From: Mariprofundaceae bacterium
Lineage (GTDB): Bacteria > Pseudomonadota > Zetaproteobacteria > Mariprofundales > J009
NCBI GenBank assembly: GCA_015489095.1
Contig: WFMN01000237.1
Span: forward strand, 1-6,731
Direction of reading: 5' to 3'
Length of the DNA stretch: 6,731 bases
Part shown: in pieces, positions 1 through 5,815 of the stretch
How positions within the stretch are numbered: the first letter of the stretch is position 1
How the letters are laid out: the number at the start of each line of letters is the position of its first letter
The notes under the pieces: generated by a model
Databases searched by the model: none
What the model was told of the DNA's origin: nothing
Seen by the model: the letters and a program-made list of their open reading frames with translations, nothing else
Program-made: the position numbers and the translations under genes

Positions 1-745
1 AACAGCACCGTTGCGCCTCGGCCTCGTTTAACCGCTCCGGTGGCGCGCAGCCCGCCAACGCGGCCAACTCGCACGCATAGTCGGCGTGCGGCAGAGGGAG
101 GTCGTCGCTCACATTCACCACCCGCCCCGGCCGCGGCGAGCGCATCGCCGCTAGGAGCGCCGCGACGATATCATCCACATGCACCCGGTTGGAAAAACGG
201 GGGCGATCCCACGCCACCACCCGATAGCCCCCCCGGCGCAGCCGGCCGATCAGGTTGCGCCCGGGGCCGTAAATCCCGCTCAGCCGAAAACACTCCACCG
301 GAGCACCGGAGGCCTGCCACGCCTGTTCCGCCTTGAGCCGTGCCAGCCCGCGGCCGGAATCGGCCAGCGTCGATCCGCGCTCCTCCACCCAGGCGCCACC
401 GGCATCGCGATAGACACTGGTGGATGAAAGATAGCCTACCCAGCGCAACCTAGGGCAGCGGGCGACCAGCCTGCCGACCCAATCGGATTGCGGCGCGAGC
501 CACCCATCATCCGCGCGCACAAGCGGGATCGAATCGACAATCGCCCGGCAATCGGCAAGCGGGGCAGCGTCGATCTGTTCGGGGCTTTCCGCCACCACCG
601 TCACCCCCATCGCCCGCAACGCGGCCGCGCGCTCGGCATCGCGCGTGGTGGCCAGCACCCGACAACCGGCGGAGCGCGCCTCGGCCGCCAACCGGCCGCC
701 GACAAACCCGCAACCCAAGATCAGCAGGGGAGAGGGAAGGGACAA
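1..745 (-). CDS. SDR-family NAD(P)-binding epimerase-like protein (YeeZ-like), C-terminus cut by window edge
   Basis: The reverse strand stays open from a TTG at 745 to the window edge, giving 248 residues. The N-terminus is a Rossmann nucleotide-binding loop: a hydrophobic strand (LLILGCGFVG, residues 7-16) with the GxGxxG pattern, as in extended or atypical SDR proteins. Later motifs fit the YeeZ-like atypical SDR group: YLSSTSVY (105-112), GAWVEE (117-122), a KAEQAW segment (138-143), FRLSGIYGPGR (153-163) and NRVHVDDIV (186-194). The usual YxxxK pair is absent, because Tyr112 is followed by RDAG rather than a Lys at +4. Reaction and substrate are therefore unknown. No ATG lies near the N-terminus. 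TTG at 745 is chosen because it leaves only a short leader before the Rossmann strand and lies 5 bases past the stop of the upstream ATPase gene, which suggests translational coupling. The Shine-Dalgarno sequence is weak. Family call is fairly sure; the start is moderately sure. Confidence 0.82.
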   Translation of the reverse strand, partial: MSLPSPLLILGCGFVGGRLAAEARSAGCRVLATTRDAERAAALRAMGVTVVAESPEQIDAAPLADCRAIVDSIPLVRADDGWLAPQSDWVGRLVARCPRLRWVGYLSSTSVYRDAGGAWVEERGSTLADSGRGLARLKAEQAWQASGAPVECFRLSGIYGPGRNLIGRLRRGGYRVVAWDRPRFSNRVHVDDIVAALLAAMRSPRPGRVVNVSDDLPLPHADYACELAALAGCAPPERLNEAEAQRCC

Positions 746-750
746 GTGGG

Positions 751-1845
751 TTAATTCCGCCCCATGCGCATCTCGAAATCCTCGGGGAAGACCGCGTTGG
801 CGTAGGCATCCTCGTAGGAGATCACATCATCCTCCACCAGCATCTGCAGGTGCTGGTCGAAACTCTGGGTGCCGTAGATGCGGTGCCCCTCTTCCAGTGC
901 GCGCGGGATCTCCTGCGCCTTCTCCTCCCAATCGAGGATGAACTGACGGATCACCGCGTTGACGATCAAGATCTCGATCACCGCCACCCGGCCGCCGCCC
1001 TTCCGCGGCAACAGCTTTTGCACGATGATGGCGCGCAGGCTCTCGGCCATGCGTTCGATAAAGGCGTCCTGCTCTTCGGCGGAGAAGGCGCCCATCATGC
1101 GCTGGATCGTTCCCACCGCGGTGGTGGCATGCACAGTCGCCGCCACCAGATGGCCGGTTTCCGCCGCCGTCAACGCCATCTGAATCACCTTCTTGTCGCG
1201 GATCTCACCGGCTAGGATGATATCGGGCGCTTCGCGCAGGCAGTCGTTCAGCCCCTGCTCGTAGCTCTCCAAGTCGCTGCCCACCTCACGCTGGGTAACG
1301 GTGCCGGGGCAATCCACCGGATAACGAAACTCAATCGGATCCTCCAAGGTCACCACATGCACCGGACGGCGCTGGATCACCCGATAGAGCATCGCCGACA
1401 GGGTGGTCGATTTGCCCGATCCGGTGGCGCCGCCGACCAGAATCAGTCCGTTGCGGTTGTCCGCGATCTCGTTCAACACCGGCGGCAACTGCATCTTCTC
1501 GAAATTGGGGATCTCCTGCGGAATCCGTCGCGCCACAATGCCGAAACTGCGCGCCGTCGCCATCACATGGATACGGTAGTGGCTCACATCCTCCAGCGTG
1601 TACTGGCAATCGATGTTGTGCGACCCCTCCACCTTGGGCGGGTTGGGCAGTTTGCGAATCAGATGCTCGATCATCTCCACCACCTGATCGTGGGTGGGCG
1701 GCGCCATCTTCTCGGGCGGGATGGTGACCACGCGACCATCCAGCTTCATCCGAATGCGGTCGCCGGTCTTGACGATCAGATCGGAGCCGTTGTTTTTGTG
1801 CAGCAGCAGCAGCAGTTGGTCTATCAGGTGCCAGTCGTCAGCCAT
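751..1845 (-). CDS. PilT/PilU-family type IV pilus ATPase, divergent third paralogue
   Basis: This 364-residue protein is a hexameric secretion-type ATPase of the PilT branch, probably acting at the cytoplasmic base of a type IV pilus. Visible motifs are a PAS-like N-terminal region starting GSDLIVKTGD (20-29), Walker A GGATGSGKST (138-147), Asp box VTLEDPIEF (165-173), Walker B DIILAGEIRD (208-217, Glu214) and His box ETGHLVAATVHA (229-240). It differs from the pilT and pilU products upstream. The PilT AIRNLIRE motif is replaced by AVIRQFIL (297-304), and the arginine-rich linker reads YRIHVMATARSF (90-101) instead of FRVN plus aromatic. The start at 1845 is preferred over the in-frame ATG at 1884 because AAGGAG lies 7 bases upstream of it and the homologous region begins there. 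It is third in the apparent pilT-pilU operon, 63 bases after pilU. All catalytic motifs are intact, so it is likely active. Its precise role (retraction, modulation or another pilus system) is inference. Confidence 0.93.
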   Translation of the reverse strand: MADDWHLIDQLLLLLHKNNGSDLIVKTGDRIRMKLDGRVVTIPPEKMAPPTHDQVVEMIEHLIRKLPNPPKVEGSHNIDCQYTLEDVSHYRIHVMATARSFGIVARRIPQEIPNFEKMQLPPVLNEIADNRNGLILVGGATGSGKSTTLSAMLYRVIQRRPVHVVTLEDPIEFRYPVDCPGTVTQREVGSDLESYEQGLNDCLREAPDIILAGEIRDKKVIQMALTAAETGHLVAATVHATTAVGTIQRMMGAFSAEEQDAFIERMAESLRAIIVQKLLPRKGGGRVAVIEILIVNAVIRQFILDWEEKAQEIPRALEEGHRIYGTQSFDQHLQMLVEDDVISYEDAYANAVFPEDFEMRMGRN

Positions 1846-1852
1846 ACCTATT

Positions 1853-1858
1853 CTCCTT
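1853..1858 (-). promoter_or_regulatory. Ribosome binding site deciding the start of the third ATPase
   Basis: The reverse strand reads AAGGAG with a 7-base spacer before the ATG at 1845. It sits inside the extended reading frame that would begin at 1884, so it argues for the shorter protein. Confidence 0.8.
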
Positions 1859-1885
1859 GATCCCATCGCAAAAAGTCCGTCCATA

Positions 1886-1901
1886 GACCTCTTGCGAAGT
1901 C
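1886..1901 (-). repeat. Short hairpin with GNRA-type loop in the gap between pilU and the third ATPase
   Basis: On the reverse strand this reads GACTTCGCAAGAGGTC. It can fold as a 6-bp stem (one G-U pair) closed by a GCAA loop. It begins 7 bases after the pilU stop codon and matches the hairpin at 4282-4297 at 14 of 16 positions. A related GGACTTTTTGCGATG stretch follows on the same strand at about 1865-1879. There is no run of T directly after the stem, so it is not a standard intrinsic terminator. It may be a small dispersed repeat or an mRNA processing or stability element. Confidence 0.5.
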
Positions 1902-1908
1902 ATTCTCC

Positions 1909-3078
1909 TTAAATCGTCAGCGAGGAGCCGTTGCCGTCTTTATCGAGCAGCTTGTCGGTGGCGCTCATCCCGCCATCCTCTTCGTTGGTCTCCAGCTTGG
2001 CCATCTTCATCTGCAGGCGGAGGTCGTTGGGCGAATCGGAGTTGCGCAGCGCCTCGATCTCGCTGATCTTGCCATCGCGCCACAGCTTGAGCAGCGCCTG
2101 ATCGAAGGTGACCATGCCGTACTGCTCACCGCCGGCAATCATGGCGTCCTTGATCTCGCCCACCTCCCCCTTGAGGACCAAATCGGCGATACGCGGGGTG
2201 TTGATCAGGATCTCGATCGCCGCCGCCCGCTTGCCATCGACCGTTTTCACCAACCGCTGCGACAAAATCGCCCGCAGGTTCATCGACAGGTTCATATAGA
2301 CCTGCTGATGCTTCTCTTCGGGGAAAAAGTTGAGGATGCGGTCGATCGCCTGATTGGCGTTGTTGGCGTGCAAGGTCGCCATCGCCAGGTGGCCGGTCTC
2401 GGCAAACTCGATCGCCTGCTCCATCGTCTCCTCTTCGCGGATCTCACCGAGCAGGATCACATCGGGTGCCTGCCGCAGGGTGTTTTTCAGCGCCGCTTGA
2501 AAGGTGTGGGTGTCGGTGCCGACCTCGCGCTGGGTGATGACGCACTTTTTGTGCTGATGGACATACTCCACCGGATCCTCGATGGTGATGATATGCCCCG
2601 CCTGATTGGAGTTGCGCCAATCGATCATCGCCGCCAGCGAGGTCGATTTACCGGAGCCCGTGCCGCCCACCATGATCACCAGCCCGCGCGAGCTCATCGC
2701 GATATCCTTGAAGATCTCCGGCAACTTGAGGTCGTCGATACTCATGATGGTGGTCTCGATCTTACGGATCACCATGCCGATCGCCCCCATCTGACGGAAG
2801 ATATTGACGCGGAAACGGCCGATGCCGGGGTAGGAGAGCGACAGGTTCATCTCCATATCGGTGGAGAAACGCGCCTTCTGCTTGCCGCTCATCACCGAAT
2901 TGGCCAACTGCTCGGTATCGACCGCGCTGAGATCGTTCTCGCCCACCCGCTGTACCGCGCCCTTGATGCGGTATCCCGGCGGCATTCCGGCGGTGATATA
3001 GAGATCGGAGGCATCCATATCCACCATGATTTTCAGCAGTTTACGGATACCAAGTTTTTTCGGTTCTTCAATCGCCAT
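1909..3078 (-). CDS. pilU: Twitching motility / pilus retraction ATPase PilU
   Basis: This 389-residue protein is PilU, the accessory retraction ATPase that works with PilT at the inner-membrane platform of the type IVa pilus. Family knowledge says PilU usually needs PilT but adds force or supports retraction. The motifs seen are ASDLYITAGMPP (23-34), GRFRVNIFRQ (87-96), Walker A GGTGSGKST (138-146), Asp box IITIEDPVEY (163-172), Walker B DVILLGEIRE (206-215, Glu212) and His box ETGHLAMATLHA (227-238). ANNANQAIDRILNFFPEEKHQQ resembles Pseudomonas PilU closely, and the PilT AIRNLIRE motif is absent, as expected for PilU. NDSPNDLRLQMK-like residues near 347-360 match the PilU C-terminus. A low-complexity acidic and glycine-rich tail (about 363-389) follows. 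Its length is close to the roughly 380 residues usual for the family. The start is supported by AAGGAG 5 bases upstream. It lies 42 bases downstream of pilT and is probably co-transcribed with it. Confidence 0.96.
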   Translation of the reverse strand: MAIEEPKKLGIRKLLKIMVDMDASDLYITAGMPPGYRIKGAVQRVGENDLSAVDTEQLANSVMSGKQKARFSTDMEMNLSLSYPGIGRFRVNIFRQMGAIGMVIRKIETTIMSIDDLKLPEIFKDIAMSSRGLVIMVGGTGSGKSTSLAAMIDWRNSNQAGHIITIEDPVEYVHQHKKCVITQREVGTDTHTFQAALKNTLRQAPDVILLGEIREEETMEQAIEFAETGHLAMATLHANNANQAIDRILNFFPEEKHQQVYMNLSMNLRAILSQRLVKTVDGKRAAAIEILINTPRIADLVLKGEVGEIKDAMIAGGEQYGMVTFDQALLKLWRDGKISEIEALRNSDSPNDLRLQMKMAKLETNEEDGGMSATDKLLDKDGNGSSLTI

Positions 3079-3083
3079 ACGCG

Positions 3084-3089
3084 CTCCTT
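3084..3089 (-). promoter_or_regulatory. Ribosome binding site of pilU
   Basis: The reverse strand reads AAGGAG, 5 bases before the pilU ATG at 3078. Confidence 0.75.
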
Positions 3090-3120
3090 ACCCTCGATCG
3101 CCTTGTTGTCAGGATTCCCG

Positions 3121-4164
3121 TCAGCCGCCGAACAGCTTTTTGTTCTGTGCCTTCTCCAACGCGGCCTGTTTGGTGATCTTCCGCTTCTGCACCAGCTCCT
3201 GCAGGCACATGTCGAGCGTCTGCATCCCGTCGCGCTGGCCGGTCTGCATCACGCTGACCAACTGCGGCAGTTTGTTCTCGCGGATGATATTGCGCACCGC
3301 CGGTGTCCCGAGCAGAATCTCGTGCGCCGCCACCCTCCCCTTGCCGTCGGCGGTGCGCAGCAGGCTCTGCGAGATCACCGCCTTGAGCGACTCGGAAAGC
3401 ATGGCGCGCACCATATCCTTTTCGGCGGCGGGAAAGACATCGATGATACGGTCCATCGTTTTCGGTGCCGACGAGGTATGCAGCGTGCCAAAGACCATAT
3501 GGCCGGTTTCGGCGGCGGAGAGCGCCAGGCTGATCGTCTCCAGATCACGCATCTCACCGACCAGAATCACATCGGGGTCTTCTCGCAGCGCCCCCTTGAG
3601 GGCGTTGGCAAACGACTTGGTGTGCGGCCCCACCTCACGCTGGCTGATCAGGCTGTTTTTGGTGTGGTGAACAAACTCGATCGGATCCTCGATGGTCAGG
3701 ATATGCCCCTTCTCCGTTTCGTTGCGGTAGTTGATCATCGCCGCCAGCGTGGTCGATTTACCGGAGCCGGTCGGCCCCGTCACCAAGCAGATGCCCCGCG
3801 GCTCCATCGCCAGTTTCTTGAACACCGGCGGACACTTCAGTTGCTCAAGCGTCAGGATCTCGGTGGGGATGGTGCGGAACACCGCCGACATCCCGCGGTG
3901 CTGCCAGAAGGTGTTGACACGAAAACGGGCGATATCGCCCAGCGCAAACGAGAAGTCGAGCTCCAGATGTTCCTCGAAGGTTTTGCGCTGGTTATCGTTC
4001 ATGATGTCGTACACCATCGCCTGCACCTCTTGGTTTTCCAGCGGCGGCACCTTGATCTTGGTCATCTCGCCATGGATCCGGATCATCGGCGACTCTCCCG
4101 CCGAAACATGGAGGTCGGAGGCTCCGTTTTTCACCGAAAATGCCAGCAGTTCAGAAATATCCAT
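3121..4164 (-). CDS. pilT: Type IV pilus retraction ATPase PilT
   Basis: This 347-residue protein is PilT, the hexameric motor that depolymerises type IVa pili and drives twitching motility, DNA uptake and surface sensing. Every family landmark is visible: GASDLHVSAGESPMIRIHG (14-32), ARFRVNTFWQ (79-88), Walker A GPTGSGKST (130-138), Asp box ILTIEDPIEF (155-164), Walker B DVILVGEMRD (198-207, Glu204), His box ETGHMVFGTLHT (219-230) and the PilT signature AVRNIIRE (289-296), which is required for retraction in studied PilT proteins. The C-terminal GMQTLDMCLQELV (313-325) is also typical. Its length matches the roughly 344 residues usual for the family. The ATG at 4164 has AAGGAG 6 bases upstream. 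It is the first gene of the minus-strand cluster and diverges from cobQ across a 214-base gap. No core pilus assembly gene (pilB, pilC, pilD, pilM-Q) is in the window. Confidence 0.97.
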   Translation of the reverse strand: MDISELLAFSVKNGASDLHVSAGESPMIRIHGEMTKIKVPPLENQEVQAMVYDIMNDNQRKTFEEHLELDFSFALGDIARFRVNTFWQHRGMSAVFRTIPTEILTLEQLKCPPVFKKLAMEPRGICLVTGPTGSGKSTTLAAMINYRNETEKGHILTIEDPIEFVHHTKNSLISQREVGPHTKSFANALKGALREDPDVILVGEMRDLETISLALSAAETGHMVFGTLHTSSAPKTMDRIIDVFPAAEKDMVRAMLSESLKAVISQSLLRTADGKGRVAAHEILLGTPAVRNIIRENKLPQLVSVMQTGQRDGMQTLDMCLQELVQKRKITKQAALEKAQNKKLFGG

Positions 4165-4170
4165 TGCGAT

Positions 4171-4176
4171 CTCCTT
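4171..4176 (-). promoter_or_regulatory. Ribosome binding site of pilT
   Basis: The reverse strand reads AAGGAG with a 6-base spacer to the pilT ATG at 4164. Confidence 0.8.
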
Positions 4177-4204
4177 CTCGCCCGTTACAGATTATTCGGA
4201 AGGC

Positions 4205-4232
4205 AAACTACCCGCCGCGACAACCATTGCAA
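4205..4232 (-). promoter_or_regulatory. Weak candidate promoter for pilT
   Basis: On the reverse strand, TTGCAA (4232-4227) and TAGTTT (4210-4205) are separated by 16 bases. They match the sigma-70 boxes at 4 of 6 and 3 of 6 positions. Transcription would start near 4198, giving a leader of about 33 bases. An AATAAT at 4196-4191 is a better -10 box but has no acceptable -35 partner. Support is weak. Confidence 0.22.
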
Positions 4233-4249
4233 CTGGTGGCACGCTCCGG

Positions 4250-4278
4250 TTGACATCGCATCGCGCTGCTTCAAAGAT
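4250..4278 (+). promoter_or_regulatory. Candidate sigma-70 promoter for the cobalamin operon
   Basis: A perfect -35 box TTGACA (4250-4255) is followed by a 17-base spacer and AAAGAT (4273-4278). The latter matches TATAAT at 3 of 6 positions, including the important second A and last T. The predicted transcription start is near 4285, which falls inside the hairpin at 4281-4298. The leader to cobQ would be about 94 bases. It is the best promoter-like pair I found in the divergent gap. Confidence 0.5.
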
Positions 4279-4280
4279 GA

Positions 4281-4298
4281 CGACTTCGCGAGAAGTCG
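4281..4298 (+). promoter_or_regulatory. Inverted repeat / 7-bp hairpin with GCGA loop at predicted cob transcription start
   Basis: CGACTTC and GAAGTCG are perfectly complementary and are separated by GCGA, a GNRA-type tetraloop. The element lies just downstream of the candidate -10 box, so it could be an operator seen as DNA or a 5'-end stem-loop seen as RNA. Its inner 16 bases match the reverse strand of 1886-1901 at 14 positions, so it may instead be a dispersed repeat. No regulator can be assigned. Confidence 0.5.
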
Positions 4299-4322
4299 GC
4301 ATCGCGGCCACGGATGGGGTTC

Positions 4323-4338
4323 GGGGAAAGGATTCCCC
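4323..4338 (+). promoter_or_regulatory. 6-bp hairpin in the cobQ leader
   Basis: GGGGAA (4323-4328) and TTCCCC (4333-4338) pair perfectly around an AGGA loop. The hairpin lies 22 bases before the cobQ Shine-Dalgarno sequence. No T run follows, so it is not an intrinsic terminator. A role in mRNA stability or translation control is possible but unproven. Confidence 0.4.
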
Positions 4339-4360
4339 TCCCACAACATATTGCGTGAAC

Positions 4361-4366
4361 AAGGAG
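4361..4366 (+). promoter_or_regulatory. Ribosome binding site of cobQ
   Basis: AAGGAG lies 12 bases before the TTG at 4379, a long spacing. A weaker GGGAAG at 4370-4374 and neighbouring bases is nearer. The next in-frame ATG, at 4391, would be 24 bases away and would remove the first conserved residues, so TTG is favoured. Confidence 0.6.
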
Positions 4367-4378
4367 ACGGGAAGCAAA

Positions 4379-5815
4379 TTGCAAGCGATCATGATTCAAG
4401 GCACCGCCTCCGGCGTGGGAAAATCGGTACTGGTGGCGGGATTGTGCCGTCTGTTGGCGCGCGAGGGGGTGCGGGTCGCCCCGTTCAAGCCGCAAAACAT
4501 GAGCAACAACGCCGCCGTCACCGCCGATGGTGGCGAAATCGGCCGCGCGCAGGCGTTGCAGGCGCTGGCGTGCGGCATCCCCCCCACCACCGAGATGAAC
4601 CCGGTATTGATCAAGCCCGAAGCCGACCACCGCGCCCAACTGGTGGTGCGCGGCCAAGCGGTGGGAACACTACAGGCCGAGCGCTTCCGCCAAGATCGCA
4701 TCGCCCTGCTCGACACAGTACTGGAAGCCTTCGCATCGCTTCGGCAGCAGTATGATGTGATCATCATCGAAGGTGCCGGCAGCCCAGCCGAACCCAACCT
4801 GCGCGCGGGCGATATTGCCAACATGGGATTTGCCGAAGCGGCGGACATTCCGGTGTGGCTGGTGGGCGATATCGACCGCGGCGGCGTCTTTGCCGCGCTC
4901 AAAGGCTCGCTCGACCTGCTCTCCCCTTGCGAACGCAACCGGGTGGCGGCGCTGCTGATCAACCGCTTTCGCGGCCATCGCGCACTGCTGGACGAGGCGC
5001 TCGACTGGCTGAAGGAGGTCACCAACAAACCGCTGGCGGGGGTCATCCCGTGGCTACCGCTCGAACTTCCGGAAGAGGATGCCCCCTACCGCCACCACGC
5101 TACAGCAACCGAGGACAACACCACCTTCCACATCGCGGTGATCGCCTACCCCCGCATCTCCAACCACGACGACATCGACCCGCTGGCGGCGGAACCGGGC
5201 GTCACCCTCCGTTTTGTACGCGAGGCCGACGCGCTGCAGCCGGCCGATGTGGTGATCCTCCCCGGTTCCAAACATGTCCGCTCCGATCTCGCCTGGCTCA
5301 AGGCGCGGGGGTTTGAGCGCGCCATCACCCGCCACCTGCGTTACGGCGGCAAACTGCTCGGTATCTGCGGCGGCATGCAGATGCTGGGAGCGCGGATCAT
5401 CGATGACGGTGTCGAAGGGGGCTGCGTCCGCGGGCTGGGGCTGCTGCCACTGACCACCACCATGCGGAATGAGAAGACCCTGCGCCAGATCGACCAACCG
5501 GCGGCGTGGCCGGGCAACCATCGGGTCACCGGCTACGAAATCCACCACGGCCAGGGCGAAGGCGATGCGCCGTTTCCGTTCGCCGCCATCTCCGATGATC
5601 GCCAATGCCTCGGCAGCTATATCCACGGGCTTTTTACGCAGGGAGGCTTCCGCCGCGACTGGCTGGCCGCGATGGGATACCACGGCGGCACGGATGAGGA
5701 TCACAGCGCGCGCACCATCGCCTCGCTCGACCTGCTGGCGGACACGCTGCAACGGGAATTGGAGCCATCGCTGCTCGCACCGCTGCTGTCCGCATCCACG
5801 CGCCGTGATCGTTAG
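4379..5815 (+). CDS. cobQ: Cobyric acid synthase (adenosylcobyric acid synthase, glutamine-hydrolysing)
   Basis: CobQ (CbiP in the anaerobic pathway) amidates side chains b, d, e and g of adenosylcobyrinic acid a,c-diamide, using ATP and glutamine, to give adenosylcobyric acid. The 478-residue product starts IMIQGTASGVGKS (4-16), the P-loop of the dethiobiotin-synthetase-like domain. FKPQNMSNNA (36-45), the GEIGRAQ segment (52-58), a segment reading EGAGSPAEPNL, and the GDIDRGGVFA motif follow. The C-terminal class-I glutamine amidotransferase domain carries the nucleophile Cys330 in LLGICGGMQMLG, then GYEIHHG, then His416 in SYIHGLF. Its length fits the family, which is usually 480-510. The reading frame is open far upstream, antisense to pilT, but family alignment and the Shine-Dalgarno position support the TTG at 4379, which gives an N-terminus MQAIMIQGT-like. 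The last 11 bases overlap cobD. It is the first gene of the cobalamin cluster in view. Confidence 0.96.
   Translation: MQAIMIQGTASGVGKSVLVAGLCRLLAREGVRVAPFKPQNMSNNAAVTADGGEIGRAQALQALACGIPPTTEMNPVLIKPEADHRAQLVVRGQAVGTLQAERFRQDRIALLDTVLEAFASLRQQYDVIIIEGAGSPAEPNLRAGDIANMGFAEAADIPVWLVGDIDRGGVFAALKGSLDLLSPCERNRVAALLINRFRGHRALLDEALDWLKEVTNKPLAGVIPWLPLELPEEDAPYRHHATATEDNTTFHIAVIAYPRISNHDDIDPLAAEPGVTLRFVREADALQPADVVILPGSKHVRSDLAWLKARGFERAITRHLRYGGKLLGICGGMQMLGARIIDDGVEGGCVRGLGLLPLTTTMRNEKTLRQIDQPAAWPGNHRVTGYEIHHGQGEGDAPFPFAAISDDRQCLGSYIHGLFTQGGFRRDWLAAMGYHGGTDEDHSARTIASLDLLADTLQRELEPSLLAPLLSASTRRDR

Noticed and set aside
1846..1884. Earlier in-frame ATG at 1884 for the third ATPase
   Set aside because: A strong AAGGAG lies between it and the ATG at 1845, and the extra 13 residues match no PilT-family N-terminus.
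1838..1903. A 21-codon minus-strand ORF in the pilU-third ATPase gap, ending across the next start codon
   Set aside because: The Shine-Dalgarno-like GGAGA abuts its ATG with almost no spacer, and the peptide is explained by the hairpin repeat and the next gene's ribosome binding site. It could be a coupling leader but there is no positive evidence.
4237..4254. Sigma-54-like promoter (TGGCACG followed by TTGAC)
   Set aside because: The distance between the GG and the expected GC is wrong by about two bases and the GC is missing, while TTGACA fits a sigma-70 -35 box.
4323..4338. GGGGAA-AGGA-TTCCCC hairpin as an intrinsic terminator
   Set aside because: No T run follows and it lies upstream of cobQ within its own leader.
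4358..4374. B12-box-like sequence (AACAAGGAGACGGGA) suggesting a cobalamin riboswitch
   Set aside because: It resembles the B12 box only around the GGAGAC part, which serves as the Shine-Dalgarno region. The rest of the conserved core is not seen and the leader is too short.
3731..4378. Extended N-terminus of cobQ reaching back into the antisense of pilT
   Set aside because: Homology to cobyric acid synthase begins at residue 1 of the TTG start at 4379, and the extension is antisense to pilT with no family resemblance.
2308..4755. A very long open frame of over 800 codons on the plus strand, antisense to pilU and pilT and running into cobQ
   Set aside because: It is a shadow of GC-rich coding sequence. 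Its translation is rich in His, Arg and Gln, resembles no family, and lies opposite two well-supported genes.
5469..5804. Upstream extension of cobD from an ATG at 5469
   Set aside because: It would overlap cobQ by about 350 bases, and the Arg/Ser-rich translation is out-of-frame cobQ sequence.
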